DNA of 64,000 nt. Origin: Aureimonas sp. AU20 (lineage in GTDB: Bacteria; Pseudomonadota; Alphaproteobacteria; Rhizobiales; Rhizobiaceae). Each line of letters begins with the position of its first letter. The stretch's first letter is position 1. Below, piece after piece: positions 56,069-64,000 of the stretch. Both the position numbers and the translations under genes were made by a program. The stretch covers positions 1-64,000 of the forward strand of contig NZ_CP006370.1 of NCBI RefSeq assembly GCF_001442755.1, read 5' to 3'. The notes under the pieces are model-generated. The model was not told the DNA's origin. It made no database searches and saw only the letters and a program-made list of their open reading frames with translations.

Positions 56069-56090
56069 GAAAGCTCCAGCGCCAGGAGAA

Positions 56091-56104
56091 GTTGCCTATA
56101 CAAC
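56091..56104. promoter_or_regulatory. Candidate HutC operator in the hutF-hutC intergenic region
   Basis: GTTG-CCTATA-CAAC is a short inverted repeat 23 bp upstream of the hutF start and 63 bp before hutC. A related TTGTCTCTATATGA lies at 56157-56170, close to the hutC start. HutC/GntR regulators bind TTGTATA-type palindromes, so these are plausible repressor sites for both directions. Confidence 0.4.
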
Positions 56105-56166
56105 ATTGCGCATTTCGATGTCCGTCGCAAGCGGGCGCTGGTCAAAACCTGCCGACTTGTCTCTAT

Positions 56167-56934
56167 ATGAATCGACGCATGAGGCGCGGGGAGGACATCG
56201 ATCTGTCGACGGAAGGGGCGCGTGAAAACCAGTCGGAGCAGCAGGTCCCGCTCTACGAGAAGCTGAAGGACTATGTCCGAAGCCGCGTGGACACGGGCGA
56301 ATGGCAGACGGACCATCGTGTGCCCTCCGAGAACGAGTTCGTCGACATGCTCGGCATCAGCCGGATGACCGTGAACCGTGCATTGCGCGAGCTGGCGGCG
56401 GAGGGCGTCGTCGTGCGCATTCGCGGCAAGGGCTCCTTCGTCGCTCCGAAGAAGCGCAGCTCGCTGTTCCAGGGCGTGCCCAACATCGCCGACGAGATCG
56501 GCGCGCGTGGCGGCGCGCATTCGCCCCAGGTCGTCCTCTTGCAGGAGGAGATCTGCGGCCCCGAACTGGCCGACGTTCTGGAGCTGGAGATCGGCGCGCG
56601 CGTCGTCCACTCCGTGATCCTTCACAGGGAAGACGACCTGCCGATCCAGATCGAGGACCGGTTCGTCAATCCCCGCCTCGCGCCGGACTATCTCACCCAG
56701 GACTTCACCGCGATCACGCCCAACAGCTATCTCTCGGCCGTCGCGCCCATCGTGCGGGCGCAGCAGTTCATCGAGGCGATCGCCGCCTACCCCTGGGAAT
56801 GCAAGCTTCTCGGCATCGGCAAGACCGAGCCCTGCCTTCTGGTCCGGCGCCGCACATGGTGCGAGGCCGGGCTCGTCTCCACGGTGCGGCTGCTCTACCC
56901 CGGAAGCCGCTACCGGCTGGAGACCAATTCCTGA
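56167..56934 (+). CDS. hutC: Histidine-utilisation repressor HutC (GntR family)
   Basis: 255 aa from the ATG at 56167; another ATG is at 56179. It has a GntR winged helix (PLYEKLKDYVRSRVDTGEWQ, VPSENEFVDMLGISRMTVNR, GKGSFVAPKK) and a UTRA effector domain (VVHSVILHREDDLPIQIEDR, CLLVRRRTWCEAGLVSTVRL). HutC represses the hut genes and is released by urocanate in other proteobacteria. It is divergent from hutF, with operator-like repeats between. The effector assignment is by family and context. Confidence 0.92.
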   Translation: MNRRMRRGEDIDLSTEGARENQSEQQVPLYEKLKDYVRSRVDTGEWQTDHRVPSENEFVDMLGISRMTVNRALRELAAEGVVVRIRGKGSFVAPKKRSSLFQGVPNIADEIGARGGAHSPQVVLLQEEICGPELADVLELEIGARVVHSVILHREDDLPIQIEDRFVNPRLAPDYLTQDFTAITPNSYLSAVAPIVRAQQFIEAIAAYPWECKLLGIGKTEPCLLVRRRTWCEAGLVSTVRLLYPGSRYRLETNS

Positions 56935-56980
56935 GAGCCGCCGCCCGGCGGAGGGCTCGCGGCCGGACCCGTGAGGCGGA

Positions 56981-58084
56981 TCACCCGGCCTTTCTCTGGT
57001 CGAACGCGTCCTGCCCGTAGACCCGGCCGAAGCGATTGGCGAGGAAGGCGGCAAGCTCGATCTCCTCTTGCCGAATGAAGCCCTGCGCGGGCAGCGCGCC
57101 CTCGGCCAGGAGATCGAGAACCGTGCAGATGCCGGCGGCGGTGGTGATCTGAATGGCGCTCATCCGCCGCCCGGCCACCACGCCGGCATAGACCTTGTTG
57201 GCGTAGGTCTCCTGCAGGTAGCGGCCCTCGCGCCAGCCGCAGACGGTCACGAAGACGATGACCACGTCCTGAAGCGTCGCCGGCAAGGCGTGCTCGAACA
57301 GGTCCTTCAGCACCTCGCGCCGGTTCTTCAGGTTGAAGTCGTTGAGCAAGGCCTTGATGATGGCTTGGTGGCCGGGATAGCGAATGGTGCGGTAGTTCAT
57401 CGTCCGCACGCGGCCTTCCAGCGTCTTGGCCAGGGTGCCGAGCCCGCCGGACGTGTTGAAGGCCTCGTAGGTCACGCCGTCCAGCGAGAACTCCTCGCGC
57501 TCCTCCATCGCGGGAACGGCGATCAGCCTACCTTCCACGATGGCTTCGCAGGGCTCGATATATTCGTTGATGAGCCCGTCCGTGCTCCAGGTCAGGTTGT
57601 AGTTCAGCGCGTTCGAGGGATATTGCGGCAGGGCGCCGACGCGCATGCGAACGCTGTCGAGACGCTCGAAGCGCTTGGCAAGATCGTTGGCGACGATCGA
57701 GATGAAGCCGGGCGCCAGGCCGCATTGCGGAATGAAGGCGCTCCCCGCGCCCTCCGCCAGCGCCTCCACCATCCGGGTCGTTGCGACATCCTCGGTCAGG
57801 TCGAGATAGTGAACGCCGGCCTCGCGCGCGGCCTTGGCGATCCGGCCCGTCAGATGGAAGGGCGCGGCCGAGAGAACCGCGAACTTGCCCTGGAGAGCGG
57901 CGGCGAGGTCGCGCTCGTCGCAAATGTCGACGGCTTGGGTGGGGACGGCCGGATGCGCCTCGATCTTGCGCAGCTGCTCGTCACTGCGATCGGCCAAAAC
58001 AACCCGGTAGTCGCCGGTCTGCGCCAGCATGAGCGCGATGGCGCCCCCGATCTTCCCAGCGCCGACCACCACGATCTCGTTCAT
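56981..58084 (-). CDS. Saccharopine dehydrogenase-family oxidoreductase, probable L-lysine 6-dehydrogenase
   Basis: 367 aa. An N-terminal Rossmann motif (VVVGAGKIGGAIALMLAQTG) is followed by the family blocks FAVLSAAPFHLTGRIAKAAR, GVHYLDLTEDVATTRMV, IPQCGLAPGFISIVANDLAK and GALPQYPSNALNYNLTWSTD. This matches the lysine 6-dehydrogenase (LysDH) branch known from Agrobacterium, which forms the semialdehyde of alpha-aminoadipate. It is divergent from an Lrp/AsnC regulator across 100 bp, a common layout for amino-acid dehydrogenases. The lysine assignment is by family likeness only. Confidence 0.8.
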   Translation of the reverse strand: MNEIVVVGAGKIGGAIALMLAQTGDYRVVLADRSDEQLRKIEAHPAVPTQAVDICDERDLAAALQGKFAVLSAAPFHLTGRIAKAAREAGVHYLDLTEDVATTRMVEALAEGAGSAFIPQCGLAPGFISIVANDLAKRFERLDSVRMRVGALPQYPSNALNYNLTWSTDGLINEYIEPCEAIVEGRLIAVPAMEEREEFSLDGVTYEAFNTSGGLGTLAKTLEGRVRTMNYRTIRYPGHQAIIKALLNDFNLKNRREVLKDLFEHALPATLQDVVIVFVTVCGWREGRYLQETYANKVYAGVVAGRRMSAIQITTAAGICTVLDLLAEGALPAQGFIRQEEIELAAFLANRFGRVYGQDAFDQRKAG

Positions 58085-58184
58085 GTCCCACTCCCGCTGT
58101 CGAACTCACATAAAGGCAGCATAAAGACGGAGCGGGTGGATCATAGCGTCGGTTTGCTTCAATCGACGCTTCCGATTAGACAAT

Positions 58185-58649
58185 ATGACGACGCGTTTTG
58201 ACGGAATGCCCGGTATGATCGACCTGACGGTGAAGGACCGAGAGCTCTTGGCACTTCTTGGCGAGAATGCTCGGATGCCGGTGGCGACGCTGGCCAAGCG
58301 GCTGGGGGTGTCCCGCACCACGGCGCAGGCGCGGCTGGAGCGCCTGGAGCGGATCGGCGTGATCGCGGGCTACGGCGTCAGGCTGTCGGAGGCCTATGCG
58401 TCCAGTCTGGTGCGGGCGCATATCCTCGTCACCATCGCGCCGAAGTCGCTCAGTGAGGTGACGGCCGCGATGGGCAAGGTGCAGGCCGTCACCGAGCTTC
58501 ACTCGATCAGCGGCGCGTTCGATCTGATCGCGATCATCGCCGCGCCGTCCATCGCCGAACTCGACCAGCGGATCGACGAGATCGGCGCGATCGAGGGCGT
58601 GGAGCGCACGCAATCCTCGATCATTCTTTCCACGCGCATCGCGAGGTGA
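58185..58649 (+). CDS. Lrp/AsnC-family regulator
   Basis: 154 aa. It has an N-terminal helix-turn-helix (LLALLGENARMPVATLAKRL, GVSRTTAQARLERLERIGVI) and a C-terminal RAM ligand domain (HILVTIAPKSLSEVTAAMGK, VTELHSISGAFDLIAIIAAP). It probably controls the divergent lysine dehydrogenase-like gene in response to an amino acid. In-frame ATGs at 58206 and 58215 are equally possible; the last gives MIDLTVKDRELL, closest to family N-termini. Confidence 0.87.
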   Translation: MTTRFDGMPGMIDLTVKDRELLALLGENARMPVATLAKRLGVSRTTAQARLERLERIGVIAGYGVRLSEAYASSLVRAHILVTIAPKSLSEVTAAMGKVQAVTELHSISGAFDLIAIIAAPSIAELDQRIDEIGAIEGVERTQSSIILSTRIAR

Positions 58650-58671
58650 AGCCGGTCGGCGGGCCGTCCGT

Positions 58672-59826
58672 TCAGCCGGCCTCGCGCATCGACGCCTCGC
58701 CCAAGAGCGACAGCGCCTCCTCGTCCGTCAGCGGCTCGGGGCGCTCGCAGCGGGACGCGACCGCGACGCCGCGTTCCTCCTCGGCGGAGCGAAGGATGGA
58801 CAGCATGACGTCGAGAATGTGGAACGCCCAGTCGCCGTTGACGCGGCAGGTGCGCCCGCTCTCGATCGCCCGCGCCATCTCGGCCAGGCCGAGGCCGCGA
58901 TAATTGGCGTAGAGCGGCTTGGCGAGGGGGTAGTTCACCCGGCCGAAGAAGCGCTCGCTCGTGTCGCTCGGCCGCCAGTCGTCGCGGTCTTCGGCCCGCT
59001 CGATCCGCCCACCGAAGAAGTTGGGGTCGGGCACGCGCAGCGAGGCCGTTTCGCCATGCAGCTCGATCGGCAGATGCGCGTGCTTCCAGACGTCCCAGCT
59101 CGCCAGAAGCGTGACCTGCGCGCCGCTCTCGAAGGACAGGACGGCGTGGACGGTGGTCGGCACCTCGACGCGGATGCGCTGGCCGACATTCGGCCCCTCG
59201 GCCGTGACGACGCGCTCAGGCAGGCCGATCCGGCCGACGGCGGTAACCTTCGCCACCGGCCCCAGCAGCGTCACCAGCGCGCCGATGTAATAGGGTCCCA
59301 TGTCGAGAACGGGGCCGCCGCCAGGCTGGAAATAATAGGCCGGCGCGGGGTGCCAGTGCTCCATGCCGCGCGACATGATGGTGGCGATGCCGGAGACGAC
59401 GGGGCCGGTCACGCCCTCGTCGATCAGACGGCGGCAGGTCTGAAGGCCGGGGCCGAGGATCGTGTCGGGCGCCGAGCCGACCTGCAGCCCCCTTTCCCTG
59501 GCGGAGGCCACGATGGCGCGGCCGTCCTCCAGCGACGTCGCGAGCGGCTTCTCGGTATAGACATGCTTGCCAGCTGCCAGCGCCCGCAGCGAGACCTCGG
59601 CATGGGCGTCCGGGTTGGTGAGGTTGAGGACGATGTCCACGTCGTCGCTGGCGTAGAGTTCGTCCAGCGACAGGGCTTTCAACCCATACTGCCCCGCCCT
59701 CGTCTCGGCCGCCTCGCGCCGCATGTCGGCGCAGGCGGTAAAGCGGATGTCGCGAAACAGCGCCGCGTTTCTGAGATAGATGTCGGAAATGACGCCGCAT
59801 CCGACAAGGCCGATACGCTGCACCAT
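58672..59826 (-). CDS. Gfo/Idh/MocA-family oxidoreductase
   Basis: 384 aa. The Rossmann motif GLVGCGVISDIYLRNA is at the N-terminus; YTEKPLATSLEDGRAIVASA is the family E-K-P motif, and the HPAPAYYFQPGGGPVLDMGP region follows with the catalytic-type histidine and aspartate. It oxidises or reduces a sugar or cyclitol with NAD(P). It is the last gene of the minus-strand sugar operon, 4 bp after the TIM-barrel isomerase; the pair resembles inositol- or keto-sugar-type pathways. Substrate unknown. Confidence 0.88.
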   Translation of the reverse strand: MVQRIGLVGCGVISDIYLRNAALFRDIRFTACADMRREAAETRAGQYGLKALSLDELYASDDVDIVLNLTNPDAHAEVSLRALAAGKHVYTEKPLATSLEDGRAIVASARERGLQVGSAPDTILGPGLQTCRRLIDEGVTGPVVSGIATIMSRGMEHWHPAPAYYFQPGGGPVLDMGPYYIGALVTLLGPVAKVTAVGRIGLPERVVTAEGPNVGQRIRVEVPTTVHAVLSFESGAQVTLLASWDVWKHAHLPIELHGETASLRVPDPNFFGGRIERAEDRDDWRPSDTSERFFGRVNYPLAKPLYANYRGLGLAEMARAIESGRTCRVNGDWAFHILDVMLSILRSAEEERGVAVASRCERPEPLTDEEALSLLGEASMREAG

Positions 59827-59830
59827 CGGG

Positions 59831-60589
59831 TCAGCTCCTTTCTTCGAAACGCCGGAAAGCTGCGAGCGACGTGCGCGCGAAGCGGGTGAAATCGCTGGGA
59901 TTGTCGTGTTCGGCGATCATCAGATCGGCCCCAGCCGCCTTGCCCGCCTTCCACAGCGCTTCCCAGTCGAGCACGCCTTCGCCGACATCGGCCCAGCCGT
60001 CCTCGTCCGTCTTGGTGCCGGCAGGCGCGATGTCCTTGACGTGCAGGGACGCGACGCGGCCGGAATAGCGCTGGAGCCAGGCGGCGGGGTCCTCTTCGCC
60101 GCGCACGACCCAGGCGAGATCCGCCTCCCATTCGATCGCGGGATCGGCGTCGAGAATGTAGCTCAGCGGCCGACCGCCGCCCTCGACCTCGCGCATCTCG
60201 AAATCATGATTGTGCCAGGCGGCGCGCAGGCCCTCCGCCTTCACGCGCCGGGCGATCGTGGCCACGCGCTCGCCGAAGGCCTGCCAGCCCGCCGCGTCGC
60301 TCGGGCGCGCGTCCGGCAGGAGATAGGGCAGAACAACGATCTCGTTGCCGAGCGTGCGGGCGATCTCCATGCAGCGGGCGAAATCGCTTTCCAGAAGCTC
60401 GACGCTGAAATGGCCGCTGCGCGCCGAAAGGCCGTTGGCGTCCAGCGCCGCCTTGAGAGCCGGCACGTCGTCGTAGAGCCCGCGAAAGCATTCGACATCG
60501 GTGTAGCCGAGGGCGGCGAGGTCCCGCAGCCGGTCCGCCAGCGGCGGAGCGTTGCGGGCGGAATAAAGCTGCATGGAGAAGGTGGTCAT
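59831..60589 (-). CDS. Sugar phosphate isomerase/epimerase (xylose isomerase-like TIM barrel)
   Basis: 252 aa AP-endonuclease-2-type TIM barrel: MQLYSARNAPPLADRLRDLA, LGYTDVECFRGLYDDVPALK, AAWHNHDFEMREVEGGGRPL (H-N-H-D metal ligands), WEADLAWVVRGEEDPAAWLQ and VGEGVLDWEALWKAGKAAGA with IAEHDNPSDF. Such enzymes isomerise or dehydrate sugars and inositols. It sits between the transporter ATPase and the Gfo/Idh oxidoreductase in one transcript direction; a hairpin lies in the 155-bp gap before it. Confidence 0.87.
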   Translation of the reverse strand: MTTFSMQLYSARNAPPLADRLRDLAALGYTDVECFRGLYDDVPALKAALDANGLSARSGHFSVELLESDFARCMEIARTLGNEIVVLPYLLPDARPSDAAGWQAFGERVATIARRVKAEGLRAAWHNHDFEMREVEGGGRPLSYILDADPAIEWEADLAWVVRGEEDPAAWLQRYSGRVASLHVKDIAPAGTKTDEDGWADVGEGVLDWEALWKAGKAAGADLMIAEHDNPSDFTRFARTSLAAFRRFEERS

Positions 60590-60614
60590 GACGAACTCCT
60601 TGTGAAGCGACGAA

Positions 60615-60652
60615 GGGGAAGGCGGGAGGCCGCGCGTCGGCCGTCCTTCCCC
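60615..60652 (-). other. Stem-loop between transporter ATPase and isomerase genes
   Basis: GGGGAAGG (60615-60622) and CCTTCCCC (60645-60652) pair, with a second inner GGCC/GGCC stem (60628-60631 and 60639-60642). It lies in the non-coding gap inside the operon and may attenuate or process the transcript. No U tract follows. Confidence 0.5.
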
Positions 60653-60744
60653 GTGGTCGCGCGGGAAGGCCGGGGCCGGCGGTGGACGATGGGGTGTCCG
60701 GCCCGTCTCGCTGGGGCCGGGCGCTGGGCGGAAGGGTGGCTGGG

Positions 60745-61842
60745 CTAGAGCCGTTCGCCGTCCGGTCCGAAGAGCGAGGCCTTGGGCATGTCGAGCGCGA
60801 AGCGCAGCGTTTCGCCGACGCGGTGGCCGCTTTCGCCGTCGGTGCGGATCGCCAGAGGCTGGCCGCCGAGGCTGGTCCAGAGCAGCGTGTCGGCGCCCAT
60901 CGGCTCCACGACCTCGATGCGCCCTTCGGCCGGAACGAGGCCGGGGCCCTCCCCGCCCCTCAAACGGATATGCTCGGGGCGCAAGCCGAGGCTGGCCTCG
61001 CCGGGCGGCGGCGCGCCCGTGCCCGCGAATTCGTAGCCACTGAGCGGCAGGTCCTGCGACCCGGCGCGAAACCGGCCGTTCTCCAGGCGCCCTTCGATGA
61101 AGTTCATTGCGGGCGAGCCGATGAAGCCGGCAACGAACCGGTTCACCGGGCGGCGATAGACCTCCGCGGGCGGCCCGAGCTGCTGGATGACGCCGCCCTT
61201 CATGACGACGATCCGGTCCGCCAGCGTCAGCGCCTCGATCTGGTCGTGGGTGACGTAGATCATCGTGTTGCCGAGGCTCTGGTGCAGGCGCTTGATCTCC
61301 ACCCGCAGCTCGGCCCGCAGCTTGGCGTCGAGATTGGACAAGGGCTCGTCGAACAGGAACACGTCGACCTCGCGCACCAGGGCGCGGCCGATGGCGACGC
61401 GCTGGCGCTGGCCGCCGGACAGTTCCGCCGGCTTGCGCTTGAGATAGGGTTCGAGCTGCAGCATCTTCGCCGCCTTGGCGATGCGCGCCGCGATGTCGGC
61501 GCGCGGCGTGCCGTTCATGCGCAGGCCGAAGGACAGGTTCTCCTCCACGCTCATGCGCGGATAAAGCGCGTAGGACTGGAACACCATGCCGATGCCGCGA
61601 TCCTTCGGCTCGGCCCAGGTGACGTTGCGCCCGGAAATCCAGATCTCCCCGTCGGTGATGTCGAGAAGCCCGGCGATGGCGTTGAGCAGCGTGGACTTGC
61701 CGCAGCCCGACGGCCCCAGCAGCACGAGGAACTCGCCCTGCCGCACCTCCAGATCGAGCTTGTCGATCGCGCGCAGCGCGCCGTAGTGGATGTCGAGCTC
61801 GCGAACCGCGACGCTCATAGCCTGAACGCTGGACATCATCAT
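60745..61842 (-). CDS. Sugar ABC transporter ATP-binding protein (UgpC/MsmX type)
   Basis: 365 aa. It has Walker A GPSGCGKST, FQSYALYPRMSVEENLSFGL, signature [20 protein letters not shown], Walker B VFLFDEPLSNLDAKLRAELR and VTHDQIEALTLADRI. A C-terminal TOBE domain follows (FIEGRLENGRFRAGSQDLPL, LGLRPEHIRLRGG). The start at 61842 overlaps the upstream permease stop (ATGA); an ATG at 61818 (MSVAVRELDIHYG) is an alternative that matches family starts. It energises the two permeases encoded just upstream. Confidence 0.92.
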   Translation of the reverse strand: MMMSSVQAMSVAVRELDIHYGALRAIDKLDLEVRQGEFLVLLGPSGCGKSTLLNAIAGLLDITDGEIWISGRNVTWAEPKDRGIGMVFQSYALYPRMSVEENLSFGLRMNGTPRADIAARIAKAAKMLQLEPYLKRKPAELSGGQRQRVAIGRALVREVDVFLFDEPLSNLDAKLRAELRVEIKRLHQSLGNTMIYVTHDQIEALTLADRIVVMKGGVIQQLGPPAEVYRRPVNRFVAGFIGSPAMNFIEGRLENGRFRAGSQDLPLSGYEFAGTGAPPPGEASLGLRPEHIRLRGGEGPGLVPAEGRIEVVEPMGADTLLWTSLGGQPLAIRTDGESGHRVGETLRFALDMPKASLFGPDGERL

Positions 61843-62759
61843 CCCTTCACGCTCCCCGCTGCAATGCCCCGCACGAACCAGCGGCCGGACAGGAGATAGA
61901 CGACGAGCGGCACGAGGGCCGTGAGGATCGTCGCCGCCATGTTGACGTTGTGGAGTTTCTCGCCCTGCGCGGCGTTGACGATGTTGTTGAGCTGCACCGT
62001 CATCGGCAGGTTCTCGCGGCCCGCGAAGACGAGGCCGAGAATGAAGTCGTTCCAGATGCCGGTGACCTGAAGAATGACGGCGACCACCAGCATGGGCGTC
62101 GACATGGGCAGCATCACATGGGCGAAGATGCGCCAGAAGCCGCCGCCGTCGATGCGCGCCGCCTTGAACAGCTCGGGCGGAAGGCCGGCATAGAAGTTGC
62201 GGAACAGGAGCGTCATCACCGGCAGGCCGAAAATGACGTGGACGAGCACGATGCCCGGCAGCGAGCCGTAGATGCCGAGCGTCGAGAAGATGCGCACCAA
62301 GGGATAGATGAAGACCTGATAGGGGATGAAGGCCCCGAGCAGCAGAACCACGAAGAGCACATTGGCCCCGCGCACCCGCCAGAGCGACAGGGCGTAGCCG
62401 GTGACCGAGCCGAGCGCGATCGAGGCGATCACGGACGGCACGAGGATCTTCACCGAGTTCAGGAAACCGACCTGGATGCCGGAGCAGTCGAGCCCGGTGC
62501 AGGCCGTGGACCATGCCGCGACCCAGGCCTGGAAGCCGGGATCGGCGGGCCAGGCGAAGATGTTGGCGAGGCGCACCTCGTCCATGGTCTTCAGCGAGGT
62601 GACGATCATGATGTAGAGCGGCAGCAGGAAGAAGGCCGCCGACAGGGCGAGGAAGGCGTAGAGCCCGACCCGGCCCGCCGTGAGGCGCCGGGGCCGGGCG
62701 CCGCGATGGGTGGCGGCGCGGTCGAGGGTCGCGGGCGAGATCGTATCGATCGTGGTCAT
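61839..62759 (-). CDS. Sugar ABC transporter permease (MalG type)
   Basis: 306 aa with six expected membrane segments. It has the N-terminal LTAGRVGLYAFLALSAAFFL, the periplasmic loop with two cysteines (STACTGLDCSGIQVGFLNSV), and the EAA loop (KAARIDGGGFWRIFAHVMLP). MalG/UgpE-like C-terminal features are present (MTVQLNNIVNAAQGEKLHNV and WFVRGIAAGSVKG). Its start overlaps the first permease's stop codon by one base. Confidence 0.92.
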   Translation of the reverse strand: MTTIDTISPATLDRAATHRGARPRRLTAGRVGLYAFLALSAAFFLLPLYIMIVTSLKTMDEVRLANIFAWPADPGFQAWVAAWSTACTGLDCSGIQVGFLNSVKILVPSVIASIALGSVTGYALSLWRVRGANVLFVVLLLGAFIPYQVFIYPLVRIFSTLGIYGSLPGIVLVHVIFGLPVMTLLFRNFYAGLPPELFKAARIDGGGFWRIFAHVMLPMSTPMLVVAVILQVTGIWNDFILGLVFAGRENLPMTVQLNNIVNAAQGEKLHNVNMAATILTALVPLVVYLLSGRWFVRGIAAGSVKG

Positions 62760-63643
62760 CAGGCGCCTCCCCTCTCCTTGCGGAAGTATTCGGCATAGAT
62801 CCAGGGCGCCAGGACGCAGAGGACGGTGACGAGAAGAACCGTCGAGGCGGCAGCGGCCAAGCCGATATTCTGGCGCTCGAACAGGTAGTCCATCACGTAT
62901 TTGGCGGGCACGGCGGTGGACGTGCCGGGGCCGCCGTTGGTCAGCGCGACCACGAGATCGTAGACCTTCACCACCGCGATCGAGAGCAGCACCACGGAGG
63001 TGATGATCATCGGCTTGAGCAGCGGCAGCACGATCGAGACATAGACGCGCCAAGTCGGAATGCCGTCGACGCGGGCGGCCTTCCACAATTCCTCGTCGAC
63101 GCCGCGCAGGCCCGCCAGCATCAGCGCCATGACCAGCCCGGCCGACTGCCAGACGCCGGCGATCACCACGGCATAGAGCGCCATGTCGCGCCGCACGACC
63201 CAGTCGAAGCGGAAGCTCGCCCAGCCCATGGACTGCACGGCCTCCTGAATGCCGAGCGTCGGGTTCATCATCCATTGCCAGACGAGGCCGGTAACGATGA
63301 AGGACATGGCGTGCGGATAAAGGAAGATGGTCCGCAGCCCGTCCTCGCCGCGCACGCGCTGGTCGATCGCCACCGCGAGCAGAAAGCCGAGAACCAGGCA
63401 GAAGCCGATGAACAGGACGCCGAACAGCGCCATGTTCTGCACCGAGACCAGCCAGCGCGGATCGCCGAACAGGCGCTGATATTGCTCGGTGCCGACGAAC
63501 GTGTTGACCGGGAGCAGCCGGGAGCCGGTGAAGGACATCCAGACCGTCCATCCCATCGTCCCGACATAGGCGAAGAGAACGATGAGGATCGTGGGAGACA
63601 GCGCGACGACCGGGACGGCCGAGCGCCGGATGCGCGTCGCCAT
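62759..63643 (-). CDS. Sugar ABC transporter permease (MalF/UgpA type)
   Basis: 294 aa with six membrane segments. It has VVALSPTILIVLFAYVGTMG at the N-terminus, YPHAMSFIVTGLVWQWMMNP, AGVWQSAGLVMALMLAGLRG and the EAA loop (KAARVDGIPTWRVYVSIVLP). It follows the binding-protein gene after a hairpin-containing gap and forms the channel with the MalG-type partner. Confidence 0.92.
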   Translation of the reverse strand: MATRIRRSAVPVVALSPTILIVLFAYVGTMGWTVWMSFTGSRLLPVNTFVGTEQYQRLFGDPRWLVSVQNMALFGVLFIGFCLVLGFLLAVAIDQRVRGEDGLRTIFLYPHAMSFIVTGLVWQWMMNPTLGIQEAVQSMGWASFRFDWVVRRDMALYAVVIAGVWQSAGLVMALMLAGLRGVDEELWKAARVDGIPTWRVYVSIVLPLLKPMIITSVVLLSIAVVKVYDLVVALTNGGPGTSTAVPAKYVMDYLFERQNIGLAAAASTVLLVTVLCVLAPWIYAEYFRKERGGA

Positions 63644-63675
63644 GGGCGGGCTTCCTTTCAGCGTTCGGGACGGTG

Positions 63676-63700
63676 CGGGGCCGCGCCGGAGGCGACCCCG
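63676..63700 (-). other. Stem-loop between binding-protein and permease genes
   Basis: CGGGG (63676-63680) pairs with CCCCG (63696-63700), with an inner CGCC-GGA-GGCG hairpin. The position, just after a binding-protein gene, is typical of structures that protect the upstream mRNA and keep binding protein in excess over permease. Confidence 0.45.
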
Positions 63701-63706
63701 ACGCGC

Positions 63707-64000
63707 TCAGCGGGCGGCCGTCATGACGGAGGCGAAGTCCGCCGCGAAATCTTCCGCCGTCGCCGAGGGATCGTTGAAGTAGGAGGTGATCGTGTCCTGC
63801 AACGCGCCGACCGTGTCGGCCGAAACGTGGAAGTTGACGGACGGGATCTGGTTGGCCGGGTCCTTCACCAGTTCGGCGCCCCGGCGCGCGCAGGCGTCCA
63901 TGCTGGAGACATCGACATCGGTGCGCACGGGGATCGAGCCCTTCTTCTCGTTGAAGGCGATCTGCGTTGCGGGGTCGAGCAGGGTCTTGGCGAGAAGCGT
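63707..64000 (-). CDS. Sugar ABC transporter substrate-binding protein, C-terminal part
   Basis: Only the last 97 codons are in the window; the gene continues past the right edge. The visible part reads LLAKTLLDPATQIAFNEKKG then SIPVRTDVDVSS, followed by PSVNFHVSADTVGALQDTIT. The motif x-F-N-x-x-K-G-S-I-P-V-R-x-D is typical for the C-terminal lobe of family-1 extracellular sugar-binding proteins. It is the first visible gene of the operon with the permeases, ATPase, isomerase and oxidoreductase. Sugar unknown. Confidence 0.85.
   Translation of the reverse strand, partial: TLLAKTLLDPATQIAFNEKKGSIPVRTDVDVSSMDACARRGAELVKDPANQIPSVNFHVSADTVGALQDTITSYFNDPSATAEDFAADFASVMTAAR

Noticed and set aside
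1..64000. CRISPR arrays, rRNA, tRNA, insertion sequences and prophage genes
   Set aside because: No regularly spaced repeats, no structural RNA signatures and no transposase or phage genes could be supported by reading.

Overview
The window is GC-rich DNA with dense, short-spaced operons, strong G/C third-position bias and Rhizobiales-type gene families: a RepA/RepB pair, HutF/HutG-type histidine degradation, many ABC importers and many chemoreceptors. It most likely comes from a plant-associated alphaproteobacterium of the Hyphomicrobiales (possibly Aurantimonadaceae-like). The genus is a guess. The left end starts about 200 bp before repA, as expected for a plasmid or chromid whose sequence was opened at its partition genes.

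Layout. (1) 213-2548: repA-repB with two long palindromes that look like parS sites. No repC follows. Instead there are about 2.3 kb of gene-poor DNA (2579-4902) with a possible antisense-RNA terminator, an AT-rich island with two inverted repeats and a possible HlyD remnant. (2) 4903-6216: membrane diguanylate cyclase. (3) 6245-9900 (minus): polar amino-acid ABC importer with its own GntR/FCD regulator. (4) 10053-11290: phosphodiester glycosidase-like protein and a 5'-truncated acyl-CoA dehydrogenase/SfnB-like remnant. (5) 11457-19495 and 28211-30268: four chemoreceptors, three of them dCache paralogues, with a secreted alpha/beta hydrolase between two of them. (6) 19792-27239: FadR-type regulator divergent from araFGH, mutarotase, galactonate dehydratase and an SDR dehydrogenase, i.e. 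uptake plus the front half of an oxidative galactose/arabinose route. (7) 27246-38084: mixed genes, including an HxlR regulator, a VOC protein, an MHYT-GGDEF-EAL protein, a DCC protein next to a DUF4166 fusion, and a class II aldolase. (8) 37179-44882: proline iminopeptidase divergent from a LuxR solo that has the Met/Trp ligand-pocket substitutions of the plant-signal-responsive subfamily, followed by a five-gene peptide ABC importer. (9) 45422-48828: OpuB/ProU-type importer. (10) 48915-56934: complete hut locus (hutD, U, G, I, H, F) with divergent hutC. (11) 56981-58649: lysine dehydrogenase-like gene divergent from an Lrp regulator. (12) 58672-64000: sugar ABC importer operon with TIM-barrel isomerase and Gfo/Idh oxidoreductase; its binding protein is cut by the window end.

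The region reads as an accessory replicon devoted to sensing (chemoreceptors, c-di-GMP enzymes, a LuxR solo) and to eating plant-derived sugars, amino acids and peptides. The two most notable points are the HutH protein, which lacks exactly the Ala-Ser-Gly residues that form the MIO cofactor, and the LuxR solo/pip/peptide-transporter locus. All functions are inferred from reading the sequence; no database search was run.
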